Shown here piece after piece: positions 21,281 through 29,766 of a stretch of 33,064 bases of DNA. Source of the DNA: Spirochaetae bacterium HGW-Spirochaetae-5. Lineage in GTDB: Bacteria > Spirochaetota > UBA4802 > UBA5550. The notes under the pieces were generated by a model that searched no databases, was not told where the DNA came from, and saw only the letters and a list, made by a program, of their open reading frames with translations. The translations under genes and the position numbers were made by a program. Within the stretch, counting starts at the first letter, position 1, and each line of letters starts with the position of its first letter. The stretch covers positions 957 through 34,020 of the forward strand of contig PGXT01000017.1 in NCBI GenBank assembly GCA_002839285.1, written 5' to 3'.

Positions 21281-22937
21281 AATTCTTCTGCTGGGAATAA
21301 ACGCCCGGTACTCTCATTCCAATCCTGCGCTGTTCTATCTTAAAAGCAGTATAAAAGATCTTGATATCCAGACCATCATAACTGAATTTACAATCAGCGA
21401 GAGTGCTGATAAAATTATCAGTGATCTGAAAAGTATCAAACCGGACTTTCTTGCAGTCTCTGTCTACATCTGGAACTCCGCTCTTGTAAAAGAGATTCTT
21501 GAAAATATTAAGCTATCACTCCCGGAATTGAAAATAGTTCTCGGCGGTCCTGAGGTCAGTTATAACAGCATCGAGTGGCTCTCCACGTTTAATGGAATTG
21601 ATTATATTATAACAGGGGGAGGCGAGGCGGCTTTCCGGGAGCTTGTAATCTCACGGTTCACCACGGAGAGAAAAGTTGTCACAGGTTGTAACTCTCATTT
21701 CAGTTCAGTCATTTTTCCGTACAGTGATGAAGATATGAGATCGCTCAAGGGGCGGTATATATATTATGAAAGCAGCCGCGGGTGTCCCTTTAACTGTTCA
21801 TATTGTCTCTCCTCTGTGAAGAGTCAGAATGTTGAGTTCCGGAATACCGGTCAGGTTATTGAGGAACTGGATTTTTTTGCGCGTTATAATCCCCCTCTGA
21901 TTAAATTCGTTGATAGAACTTTTAATTTAAAAAAAGAACATTACATCCCGGTGTGGGAACACATCGTAAAAAGATTCAGCGGGAGCGGAACCTGTTTTCA
22001 CTTCGAAATTTTTCCCGAGCTTCTGGATAATGATGATCTGAAATTTTTATCAGGCGTTCCATCGGGGCTTTTCCAGTTTGAGATGGGGATTCAGTCGACC
22101 AAAGAAGAGACATTGAAAGAGATACATCGTGCGGGCTCCTGGGTGAAGGCGGAGAAGAATATAAGAAAGCTTGTTGATATGGGTAATATTCATCTGCATA
22201 CGGATCTGATTGCCGGTCTCCCTTATGAGACCGCGGCTGAATATGGTGAATCGTTTAATAAAGTGTACTCACTTGGTGCTGAACATTTTCAAGGGGGATT
22301 TCTTAAAGTTCTTCCGGGAACAGAGATGTATCGCAGAAGCGGAGAGTACGGTATTGAGTATAATCCTTTCCCCCCTTATGAAATTATCAGTAACAGATGG
22401 ATTGCACCGGGTGAGATGGAGAGGCTTAAACTTGTGAGTGAGCTTGTTGATCTGCTTCATAATGCGGAGAAGTTTACCGCAACGGAAAAGTTTATGATTT
22501 CACTCTATGGAAATCCCTTCGATTTTTATAACAGGATGGCCGGATATTTGAAACGTGAAGACGATGGCTCACACCGGAAATGGGAGCGTCAATGTGAAAT
22601 TTTAATTCAGATGGTGAGAGCTGATCATTCCAAGTCGATTGAAGCATTGATCGATTATCTCAGGTGGGACTGGTGTTCGGTTATGAAGCATCACCATTTT
22701 CCGGAGATCCTAAAATCTGAATCAACTGTCGAGGCGAAGAGGATAGGGTACCGCTATTTCGTAAATCAGTCTGCCGGCGGGGAATACAGATTCCGCGGTT
22801 CTGTTTTTTCAAAGGGGGACCTGAGGAGATCGATTTTTTTTGTGGCGGAAAGTGAAGATTTCAGTAAAATTTATATGAAAGATAAGATGGCCATGTTTCT
22901 TCCTGATAAAAGAATCATTTTTTTTAATCCCGATTGA
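21273..22937 (+). CDS. B12-binding domain radical SAM protein
   Basis: A 554-residue enzyme. Residues 1-130 form a cobalamin-binding-type Rossmann domain (LLLGINARYSHSNPALFYL, LAVSVYIWN, VLGGPEVSY). The radical SAM core follows with the 4Fe-4S motif C171-x3-C175-x2-C178 (RGCPFNCSYC). A long C-terminal domain has several H/W/C residues (DYLRWDWCSVMKHHHFPE), resembling the DUF4080-type architecture. The substrate is unknown. The ATG at 21273 overlaps the lipoprotein gene stop; a longer in-frame reading from 21006 would run through that whole gene and is rejected. Class B radical SAM enzymes often act as methylases or on unactivated carbons. Confidence 0.9.
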   Translation: MNKILLLGINARYSHSNPALFYLKSSIKDLDIQTIITEFTISESADKIISDLKSIKPDFLAVSVYIWNSALVKEILENIKLSLPELKIVLGGPEVSYNSIEWLSTFNGIDYIITGGGEAAFRELVISRFTTERKVVTGCNSHFSSVIFPYSDEDMRSLKGRYIYYESSRGCPFNCSYCLSSVKSQNVEFRNTGQVIEELDFFARYNPPLIKFVDRTFNLKKEHYIPVWEHIVKRFSGSGTCFHFEIFPELLDNDDLKFLSGVPSGLFQFEMGIQSTKEETLKEIHRAGSWVKAEKNIRKLVDMGNIHLHTDLIAGLPYETAAEYGESFNKVYSLGAEHFQGGFLKVLPGTEMYRRSGEYGIEYNPFPPYEIISNRWIAPGEMERLKLVSELVDLLHNAEKFTATEKFMISLYGNPFDFYNRMAGYLKREDDGSHRKWERQCEILIQMVRADHSKSIEALIDYLRWDWCSVMKHHHFPEILKSESTVEAKRIGYRYFVNQSAGGEYRFRGSVFSKGDLRRSIFFVAESEDFSKIYMKDKMAMFLPDKRIIFFNPD

Positions 22938-23194
22938 CGGAGCCGGTATTTATTCAATTGACATTATCACGGTTATGGCATGTCGTAATTTTTATTGAGT
23001 CAGTTCAGCCGCATTATGATAATACATCGGGTAGAGGTTTATTTTTTGGGGCACAGCGCTTCGCGCTGCGCCTGAAATGGGGGATTACGGGGGCATCGCC
23101 CCCGTAATCCCCCATTTCCAGCGTATGCGGAGCATACGCATCCCCGAAAATAATTTGCTACCGATACATCGAAGAAATTAAAGGAAAATAGACA
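22938..23194. repeat. Cloverleaf-like palindromic element 1, left of tetR
   Basis: Within 23042-23150 an outer pair (TTTTTTGGGG at 23042 and CCCCGAAAA at 23142) encloses three hairpins: CAGCG/CGCTG (23054-23068), a perfect 20-base-pair stem with a five-base loop (23074-23093 and 23099-23118) and GCGTATGC/GCATACGC (23121-23139). A related element is at 23808-23925. The remainder of the gap holds no gene; the tetR ribosome-binding site AAGGAAA lies at its right end. Confidence 0.75.
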
Positions 23195-23809
23195 ATGGAC
23201 GCAGAGCAGAGGAAAAAACAGATACTTCAGTGCGCGAAAAAACTTTTTGCATCTAAAGGGTATTATCAGACACAGATTTCGGATATACAGCATGCAGCAG
23301 GTGTGGCGCGCGGAACCATATATCAGTACTTTAAAAATAAGGATGATATTTTTGAGACCATCCTGGAAAACCTGTTTATTGAATGGAAAAATGCTCTCGA
23401 TAAAAAACCTGATGCTGATTCTGATGATTTCAAAAACGGATTTAAATTTTTCAGATTTAAAATTAAAAGTATTTTTGAATTTTTTGACGAGGACCCCGAT
23501 TACTGCAATATTCTGCTTAGAATAGGTCTTGGGCTTGGTGAAAATTTTGATAAGATAATAAGACGCTTTGACATTCAAATGGTAGACCTGGCTAATAATT
23601 ATCTGAAAGCCGGAATTAAACAGAAGCGGATAAAGTCCGATGTAGACCTTGAACTACTGTCGAATCTCCTGGGGGGTGCGATTATGAGAACAGCTTATTA
23701 TTACGGGGTAACAAAAAAAAGTAAAGATGCGATAGATATAGATCTACTCACAGAAAGATTTGTGAACACATTCTGCTACGGAATTTTTGTCGAACAGAAG
23801 ATCAGCTGA
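23195..23809 (+). CDS. TetR/AcrR family transcriptional regulator
   Basis: A 204-residue regulator. The N-terminal helix-turn-helix (about 8-55) is clear: ILQCAKKLFASKGYYQTQISDI followed by AAGVARGTIYQYFKNKDDIFETIL. The C-terminal ligand domain is typical of the family in size and has no recognisable effector site. It is bracketed by two related cloverleaf-like palindromes; the right one overlaps its stop codon region. The neighbours in the same orientation (24160 onwards) could be its targets, but no operator is evident, so targets are unknown. Confidence 0.92.
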   Translation: MDAEQRKKQILQCAKKLFASKGYYQTQISDIQHAAGVARGTIYQYFKNKDDIFETILENLFIEWKNALDKKPDADSDDFKNGFKFFRFKIKSIFEFFDEDPDYCNILLRIGLGLGENFDKIIRRFDIQMVDLANNYLKAGIKQKRIKSDVDLELLSNLLGGAIMRTAYYYGVTKKSKDAIDIDLLTERFVNTFCYGIFVEQKIS

Positions 23810-23925
23810 TTTTTCGTTTAAGGCACAGCGCTTCGCGCTGTACTTTAAACATGGGATTACGGGGGTGTAGCCCCCGTAATCCCATGTTTAAAGAGTATGT
23901 AAAGCATAGGCACATCTGAAAAACC
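23808..23925. repeat. Cloverleaf-like palindromic element 2, right of tetR
   Basis: It shares CACAGCGCTTCGCGCTG (23824-23840) and the core GGGATTACGGGGG with element 1. The central stem has 22 perfect base pairs (23844-23865 and 23871-23892). Its outer half differs in sequence from element 1 but still pairs perfectly. The third hairpin (TATG/CATA, near 23897) is degenerate. TTTTTC (23810) and GAAAAA (23918) form the outer pair. Confidence 0.75.
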
Positions 23926-24159
23926 ACTCTTTTCGGCAGTGGTGAGAATAAAGCTTTTTTTGAAAAAACTCTTTTAAATTTTTTACTTATCATGATATGC
24001 ATTATATTGAAAGTGGCAGTAATTCCTGAATATATGTTTTAGTGAAGAATAGAGGGCTTTGTCTCCACTCCATTGAAAGTTGTGAATTTATAAGAATTAT
24101 TTTTTTATAAATGGAGGGGGCGTTTTAAGAAAAATAGATTTTTGTTAAGGATAGCATTT
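23926..24159. other. Leader region of the coiled-coil/MotA/vWA locus
   Basis: AT-rich, no gene supported. It should hold the promoter of the three-gene locus. TTTTTTATAAATGG (about 24100-24114) contains a possible -10, but I cannot pair it with a good -35. AAGGA lies 12 bases before the ATG at 24160. Confidence 0.35.
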
Positions 24160-25581
24160 ATGAAAAATATACTTCTACAGTTAACTCTCACCATGCTGCT
24201 TTTTTCCGCAGCTGTACTGCTCTTTGCCGATGAAACAGATAAGAGTGCGGTATCGGAGACCTCTTCAAGTACATATTCATCCAATCTCACGGGCTTTGAA
24301 GTGGGGGGTCTTCTTGGTGTGCCGAGCGGATTTACCATGAGATACTGGTTTACCGACCGGTACGGGCTGGAGTTTATAACGGGTTTCAGTCTTGATACTG
24401 AACCGCTTATGGGTGTTGATTTCATTTATAAACCCTTCGGCATGTTCCACGCGGCAACATGGAATCTCTATTTTACTATTGGCGCGGGTTTTATGGCGTC
24501 ATATGCCGGCGGTGAATCGGAGTACATTGCCCGCATGCCGTTAGGTTTTACCATCCCCCTTGATAACTATCCTGTGCAGTTTACACTTTATGGCGCTCCC
24601 GCAGTTCAGATGAATCACCCAGACAATAAGGAGATTCAGTGGGGGGCAGCTGTCACCTACAGTTTCTCCCGTGGCGAATACCTTTTTGAGAAGAGACAGC
24701 AGGCTTTGTATAAAAACTGGAAGCTTGAAAGCGAAGTGAAAGGTTTGAAGAGCGGACTTGATGAAACGAAGGGACAGTTGTCAAAAACAGAAAGCGATCT
24801 GGAGAAGACCCGCGGAAAACTGTCTGATACCGAGAGTGAGCTGAACAGCATCAGAAGTGAACTGGGGACAACAAAGAAGGAGATATCGCAGCTTCAGGGC
24901 AGTCTGTCCAGCACACAGGGTGAGCTGGAGAGTACAAAGACCACACTTGGAGATTTTAAGATCCGTCTTGACGGAGCAAAGGAGGAGCTTAACCGGACCC
25001 GGCAGAAGCTCGATGAAAAGGATAGAGAGTTAAAACAGAATCAGGCCGACCTTGATAAAGCTAAAGAGATTATGAATACGGCACTTGACGGAGCGGAGCT
25101 GGAAGAGGAGAAGGCGCGTATCGCAGAGAAGCAGCGTCAGCTTGACAGGGAGCTTAAACGGCTGGCAGAGGAGAAGATATCCCTGAAAAAGGGTAACGAA
25201 CAGGAGTCGGAAACGCGCTCTCTCTGGGAAGAGAAGTGTAGTATACGGAGAGGTGTTGTTAACAGTGATGGAGAGTGTGTCTGCCGTGTGGGTGAAACAT
25301 GGAATCCGGATAAAAGCGCATGTGTATGTATTGCCGGATATACTTTCAATAAAAAGAGCGACCGCTGTGAACCCTGTCCGATTATAAATTATAACGGGGC
25401 CTGTGTTTCCCGATGTGATGATGATGAAAATCAGGTCTCGATGAAGAAGGGGCCGCATAAATTTGTCTGTGTAAAAAAATGCAGAGGTAAAAATGAGATA
25501 TGGATTAAAGGCAGCGGCAGATGCGGCTGTATTGACGGTTATAACTATGATAATAGCGGTAAATGTGTTCCGCGTCGTTAA
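24160..25581 (+). CDS. Exported protein: outer-membrane-barrel-like domain, long coiled coil, cysteine-rich tail
   Basis: A 473-residue protein with three parts. Residues 1-23 are a signal peptide (LLFA before DETDK). Residues 40-172 alternate hydrophobic and polar residues with many aromatics and glycines (GLEFITGFSLD, WNLYFTIGAGFMASY, WGAAVTYSFSR), like an outer-membrane beta-barrel. Residues 178-345 are a long coiled coil with heptad-like repeats (TKGQLSKTESDLEKTRGKLSD). Residues 350-473 have about 18 cysteines in EGF-like spacing (CVCIAGYTFNKKSDRCEPC). The ATG at 24160 is chosen over an in-frame TTG at 24142. It probably spans from the outer membrane into the periplasm and touches the products of the next two genes. 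I know no family with this architecture. Confidence 0.8.
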   Translation: MKNILLQLTLTMLLFSAAVLLFADETDKSAVSETSSSTYSSNLTGFEVGGLLGVPSGFTMRYWFTDRYGLEFITGFSLDTEPLMGVDFIYKPFGMFHAATWNLYFTIGAGFMASYAGGESEYIARMPLGFTIPLDNYPVQFTLYGAPAVQMNHPDNKEIQWGAAVTYSFSRGEYLFEKRQQALYKNWKLESEVKGLKSGLDETKGQLSKTESDLEKTRGKLSDTESELNSIRSELGTTKKEISQLQGSLSSTQGELESTKTTLGDFKIRLDGAKEELNRTRQKLDEKDRELKQNQADLDKAKEIMNTALDGAELEEEKARIAEKQRQLDRELKRLAEEKISLKKGNEQESETRSLWEEKCSIRRGVVNSDGECVCRVGETWNPDKSACVCIAGYTFNKKSDRCEPCPIINYNGACVSRCDDDENQVSMKKGPHKFVCVKKCRGKNEIWIKGSGRCGCIDGYNYDNSGKCVPRR

Positions 25582-25604
25582 AAAACAGATGGAGGCTTTA
25601 TAAG

Positions 25605-26384
25605 ATGAATTATTCTAAAAGGAATCTGCTTGCGCTGATTATTGCGCTGCTCTCTTCCTCATTTATTATTACTATATTTTCTGTATTTGCCGGAAATACC
25701 CCTCTGGGTGAGCTCATGACCGGTTATCAGAGCGCGGCTCATTATCCGTTTTCGCTTCAGAATTTAATGAATCTTTTCTTTTTTATAGGCCTTGGGCAGA
25801 TATGGGTCAGATGGCTCAGCAGTCACGAGGAGAATGTATTTCTGAATATGTCGGGATTTCTGCCGGAGGATGAAACCACCGTTTTGTCAACAGATAGCGA
25901 GATTGACGCGATCCGTTCCAATGTTAATAACATTACCATCCGTGCAGATGCCTTTCTTCCCGATCTGATCAATACATGTTCCATTCAGTATCTGAAGTCA
26001 CATACTGTGAGCGATACAATATCTGTTCTTAACAGTGCCCTTGATCTGCATATTCACAGGCTTGAGCTCCGTTATTCGCTGCTCAGGTATATTATCTGGG
26101 CTATCCCGACATTCGGATTTATCGGTACTGTTATAGGTATATCCGATGCATTGAGCAAACTCGATATAATCAAGTTCATGGGGGCTCACCTGGACAAGGT
26201 CGCCCAGTTCAGGGCGCTTACAATGGATCTGGGCTTTGCATTCGGTACAACAATTGTAGCCCTGGTTCATACTGCAATTCTTGTCTTTCTGATTCACCTT
26301 GTTCAGAAGCAGGAGGAGGAGGCGCTTAACAATAGTGCCCGTTATGTTCTTAATAATTTTATTAACAGGCTCTCTTCAAAATAA
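25605..26384 (+). CDS. MotA/TolQ/ExbB-type proton channel protein
   Basis: A 259-residue inner-membrane protein with four hydrophobic segments (about 9-29, 55-71, 161-181 and 209-232). The last two carry the family signature: WAIPTFGFIGTVIGISDALSKL and AFGTTIVALVHTAILVFL. In MotA, TolQ and ExbB the corresponding helices form the pentameric ion channel around two B-subunit helices. Helix 2 lies before a cytoplasmic region of about 85 residues. GGAGG lies nine bases before the ATG at 25605; the frame extends upstream into the previous gene but is not needed. Together with the vWA protein downstream it forms a likely 5:2 motor unit. Confidence 0.87.
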   Translation: MNYSKRNLLALIIALLSSSFIITIFSVFAGNTPLGELMTGYQSAAHYPFSLQNLMNLFFFIGLGQIWVRWLSSHEENVFLNMSGFLPEDETTVLSTDSEIDAIRSNVNNITIRADAFLPDLINTCSIQYLKSHTVSDTISVLNSALDLHIHRLELRYSLLRYIIWAIPTFGFIGTVIGISDALSKLDIIKFMGAHLDKVAQFRALTMDLGFAFGTTIVALVHTAILVFLIHLVQKQEEEALNNSARYVLNNFINRLSSK

Positions 26385-26410
26385 AATCCGGACTGACGGT
26401 GATGAAATAA

Positions 26411-27457
26411 ATGAGAAGGATAGACAGAAATTTTAATATTTTTAATTTATCAATGCTCGATGTAATGACCGGGGCACTTGGAGCTGTCATGGCAATTATG
26501 GTGGTTCTGCTCACTCAGAAAATCGGTGTTGAAAATGAATCGTGTCAGGACTTGAAGTCCGAACTGATGACCACGACCTCTGAACTTGTAAATACCAGGG
26601 ATGAACTTGTTAAAACACGGGAGGAGCTCCAGAAGGAGGCTCCGGATAAACCCACAACTTATGAGAAGATTGTTTCAGTTGCGACACTTATACGCCAGAA
26701 TATCAGTGATATAAATAATACTATAGAATCGATAAAAAAAGTAAAGATAGATTTTTCCTCTTCACCTGAAGAGAAGGGTGTAATGGCTTTTAAGATCCCT
26801 AAAAATGTAGTAATGCTTGTAGATCTTTCCGGAAGTATGGCCCCGGATAAAAATGATGACAAAGAGGACCGTCTGTCCCAGGTAAAAGCTGCGATTAAGA
26901 TGTATATCGCATCTATGGATGAGGATTACAAGATCGATATTGTGTTTTTTCCGGCATTCAAAGAGAATGTCGATTCGGCAGTGTGCAGAGATTTTACAAT
27001 AAAACCGGACCTGGATCAGGCATGCTTGAAATACGGGAGAAGGGATGATGCCTATGACAATGAATCCCTCTCGTGCTATAAATACGGTTTTTTTGAAGGG
27101 GCTCTTAAACCTCTGTTAAACGAAAACGATAAGTATTATTTTTATCAGAAAGTTTCATGCTTAAAGCCGTATCATGACACTCCGACAAAGCAGGCTCTGG
27201 AGTTTGTACTCACCTCCAGCCGTTATGCTTCGGCAGAAGGTGTAATTCTTTTCAGTGACGGTGAACCTGATGTGCTGAGGAAAAAGATTCTGACCCTTGA
27301 TCAGTTTCTTTCGAGTATTAAAAAAATGAACAGCAGCGGGAAAAAAATATTTACAGTGGGTGTCGGGAGCGAATTCCGGAATAAAGCCGATACAACAGCT
27401 GTAAAATTTCTGCGCGATGTCGCTGCCCAGAACAGCGGATTTTTTCTCGGATTCTGA
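26411..27457 (+). CDS. MotB-like membrane protein with von Willebrand factor A domain
   Basis: A 348-residue protein. One N-terminal helix (about 13-36) reads FNLSMLDVMTGALGAVMAIM; D17 stands where MotB, TolR, ExbD and ZorB have the ion-carrying aspartate. A linker with coiled-coil character (40-75) follows. Residues 133-348 are a vWA domain with a metal-ion-dependent adhesion site: DLSGS (D138, S140, S142), the T in HDTPTKQAL and FSDGEPD. Extra cysteines (near 195-250) may form disulfides in the periplasm. It starts 26 bases after the channel gene. I infer that the vWA domain replaces the peptidoglycan-binding domain of MotB. Confidence 0.87.
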   Translation: MRRIDRNFNIFNLSMLDVMTGALGAVMAIMVVLLTQKIGVENESCQDLKSELMTTTSELVNTRDELVKTREELQKEAPDKPTTYEKIVSVATLIRQNISDINNTIESIKKVKIDFSSSPEEKGVMAFKIPKNVVMLVDLSGSMAPDKNDDKEDRLSQVKAAIKMYIASMDEDYKIDIVFFPAFKENVDSAVCRDFTIKPDLDQACLKYGRRDDAYDNESLSCYKYGFFEGALKPLLNENDKYYFYQKVSCLKPYHDTPTKQALEFVLTSSRYASAEGVILFSDGEPDVLRKKILTLDQFLSSIKKMNSSGKKIFTVGVGSEFRNKADTTAVKFLRDVAAQNSGFFLGF

Positions 27458-27506
27458 AAAATCAGAATATTGTTCAAAAAAATGATCAGTGATTTGGAGT
27501 AGTTCT

Positions 27507-28004
27507 ATGAAAAAAATGAATACCGGTCAGATGCGTGTTCTGAAAATCATTCATATATTTCTCTTTGTATTATGGGTCGGCGGCGGGCTGGGGCTCGTTG
27601 CTGTAATGTTTCTGGCAGTTCCTGCTCATCCGGATGATATATATATGAAGTTCCGTGCAATGCAGGTGATTGATGACTTTATTATTATACCGGGTGCCAT
27701 GGGTTCTTTCTTTGCAGGGCTTGTTTACGGCATATGGACCGGATGGGGTTTCTTTAAACATAACTGGGTAACTGTAAAATGGGTCATGACAACAGCACAG
27801 ATTCTTTTCGGAACTTTTGCACTCGGTCCGTGGCTGAATCAGAATGTTGACATTGCACATGAACTTCGCGGTGCTGCGTTAGTGAATCCTGATTTTATCA
27901 ATAATGTATCACAAATTCAGATCTGGGGGACAGTACAGGTTCTTCTGCTTATATTTATGGTTATAATTTCAGTAATTAAACCGTGGAGAAAGATCCGGGA
28001 GTAG
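27507..28004 (+). CDS. Four-helix membrane protein, possibly DUF2269-like
   Basis: A 165-residue inner-membrane protein starting at the ATG 27507, with GGAG seven bases upstream. Four hydrophobic segments are evident. HIFLFVLWVGGGLGLVAVMF near the N-terminus, with its histidine, and a histidine at DIAHELR resemble small heme- or copper-linked membrane proteins of the CopD/DUF2269 type. That link is tentative. It follows the vWA gene by about 50 bases in the same direction and could be in the same transcript. Confidence 0.65.
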   Translation: MKKMNTGQMRVLKIIHIFLFVLWVGGGLGLVAVMFLAVPAHPDDIYMKFRAMQVIDDFIIIPGAMGSFFAGLVYGIWTGWGFFKHNWVTVKWVMTTAQILFGTFALGPWLNQNVDIAHELRGAALVNPDFINNVSQIQIWGTVQVLLLIFMVIISVIKPWRKIRE

Positions 28005-28103
28005 TATTATTTCTTCGTAAGTATCTTAATTCATAAATTTAAAAATATCTTCTTGAGCAGATAGTCATTCTCTGCATATTATAATGATTTTCATGGAGTT
28101 ACT

Positions 28104-29339
28104 ATGGCACATTTTACTACAAAATCAGGTTATGAAAAATTTGCCGAAAGACTTAATAAATTCCCTTTGGGAGTCGTTGAGTCCGATACTCTTTATGAAA
28201 TATTGAAAACTCTTGTGACAGAGAAAGAGGCTTCGATGCTTTCTGTCCTTCCTCTAAAACCATTTAATGCAGAAAAAGCCGCGAAAATATGGAAACTCAA
28301 AGTAAATGAAGCTGAGGTAATACTGAACGAATTCTGTCACAAGACAATGCTTGTCGATATGGAAACCGGAGGAGAACCGAAGTATGTAATCCCCCCTCCA
28401 ATGGCCGGCTTTATAGAATTTTCCATGATGCGACTCGGGAACGACAGGAATCAGAAACATCTTGCTGAACTTTATTACCAGTATATGAATGTGGAGGAGG
28501 ATTTTGTTAAAACTCTTTTCACTACGGGAGATACTAAATTAGGCCGTGCATTTGTTAATGAAAAAGTTCTGGCAAATGACAATTCACTTACAGTACTAGA
28601 TTATGAACGTGCCAGTGAGGTTATCAACAGTGCAACTCATATGGCGATAAGTACATGTTACTGCCGTCATAAAATGATGCACGCGGCTAAGGCGTGTGAT
28701 GCTCCCCTTGACATCTGCATGACATTTAACGCAAGTGCTTACACTCTTGTTAAGCATGGTTCCGCAAGGAGAGTGGATAAGGCTGAGATGTTTTCACTTC
28801 TTGAAAAAGCTTACGAACATAACCTTGTGCAGTTTGGCGAGAATCAGCAGAAAAATGTAAATTTTATATGCAACTGCTGCGGCTGCTGCTGCGAGGCCAT
28901 GCAGGCACAGAAACGTTTTGCTATTTTGAACTCGATTAACACTACAAATTTTATACCTCAGGTTGTTGAAGATAAATGTACCGGCTGCGGAAAGTGTGTG
29001 GAAGTCTGTCCTGTTGAATCTCTTTCTCTGGTTTCTGCAGGTGATCCAGAACATAAAAAAAAGAAAAAGGCCAGGCTGATAGAGCAGCATTGTCTTGGAT
29101 GCGGTGTCTGTGTCCGGGCGTGTCCTCACGATGCTGTTAAACTTGTGGAGAGACAAGTAAAAGTTATCACACCAGTCGATTCTGTTCATAAAGCAGTTAT
29201 GATGGCAATCGAACGTGGAACTCTTCAGCATCTGATATTTGACAATCAGGTGATGTGGAATCATCGCGCTCTGGCTGCAATTAACGAGCAGGTTAAATCG
29301 AAATATCTTGCTGCATTGCTGGCGAAAATCAAAGTTTAG
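28104..29339 (+). CDS. Ferredoxin-type protein with two 4Fe-4S clusters and cysteine-rich segment
   Basis: A 411-residue protein, probably cytoplasmic. The N-terminal part (1-110) looks like a helical or winged-helix domain. A CYCRHKM motif lies near residue 187. A dense cysteine segment CNCCGCCC lies near 255, and two bacterial ferredoxin 4Fe-4S motifs follow: CTGCGKCVEVCP (near 294) and CLGCGVCVRACP (near 334). The extra cysteines could hold further clusters. It probably passes electrons, but its partner is unknown. The ATG at 28104 has GGAG upstream. It precedes the thiolase remnant by about 300 bases. Confidence 0.85.
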   Translation: MAHFTTKSGYEKFAERLNKFPLGVVESDTLYEILKTLVTEKEASMLSVLPLKPFNAEKAAKIWKLKVNEAEVILNEFCHKTMLVDMETGGEPKYVIPPPMAGFIEFSMMRLGNDRNQKHLAELYYQYMNVEEDFVKTLFTTGDTKLGRAFVNEKVLANDNSLTVLDYERASEVINSATHMAISTCYCRHKMMHAAKACDAPLDICMTFNASAYTLVKHGSARRVDKAEMFSLLEKAYEHNLVQFGENQQKNVNFICNCCGCCCEAMQAQKRFAILNSINTTNFIPQVVEDKCTGCGKCVEVCPVESLSLVSAGDPEHKKKKKARLIEQHCLGCGVCVRACPHDAVKLVERQVKVITPVDSVHKAVMMAIERGTLQHLIFDNQVMWNHRALAAINEQVKSKYLAALLAKIKV

Positions 29340-29646
29340 AAAGAAGATTTCTGTTAAATCTCTTTATGGCTGATGAGAGTAATTCACTGTTTAAAAACTC
29401 TATTATGCTGGACGTGAAAGTCTGAGTGGGGAGTTTTTTATTTAAATTGAAGCTGGAAAATATCAAACGGAGCTTGACAAAAATTAATTTGATTGTAGTA
29501 TCCGCCGAAGCAAAAAATTTTTATTCGAAATATAAAAAACTTTTCACTTGTAAATCCGGTATTCCGGCCGGGGAAAACTGTATACAGCAGCAGATTTAAA
29601 TACGGATTAGTAAATGTATAACAATAAAAATGGGGGAATGTTTTTT
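29340..29646. other. Intergenic region upstream of the thiolase gene
   Basis: About 300 bases without a supportable gene. It contains a good promoter candidate at 29474-29501 (listed separately) and a small ATTCCGGCCGGGG palindrome near 29561. The leader to the thiolase start is about 140 bases. Confidence 0.45.
29474..29501 (+). promoter_or_regulatory. Putative sigma-70-type promoter for the thiolase gene
   Basis: TTGACA at 29474-29479, a 16-base spacer, then TAGTAT at 29496-29501. The -35 is perfect and the -10 matches four of six positions. Confidence 0.5.
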
Positions 29647-29766
29647 ATGAAAGAAGCAGTAATACTCGGAGCAAGCCGTACTCCAATAGGTGACTATATG
29701 GGATCTTTGAGCTCGCTCACAGCCGTTGAATTGGGAATTGTGGCGGCAAAATCTGCGCCTCTATGA
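29647..29766 (+). pseudogene. Thiolase, N-terminal fragment before deletion and frameshift
   Basis: The 39-codon frame reads MKEAVILGASRTPIGDYMGS, the standard N-terminus of an acetyl-CoA C-acetyltransferase, to about residue 35 of the family. It then meets a stop at 29764. The next segment of homology is in another frame. GGGGG-type sequence upstream (TGGGGGAATG, near 29631) may be the ribosome-binding site. The two parts together form one broken gene. Confidence 0.85.

Noticed and set aside
23039-23578. Minus-strand frame ending in a PRNPPFQAQREALCPKK-like tail, and a similar one at 23802-24002
   Set aside because: The shared tail is the translation of the repeated palindromic element, not a protein family.
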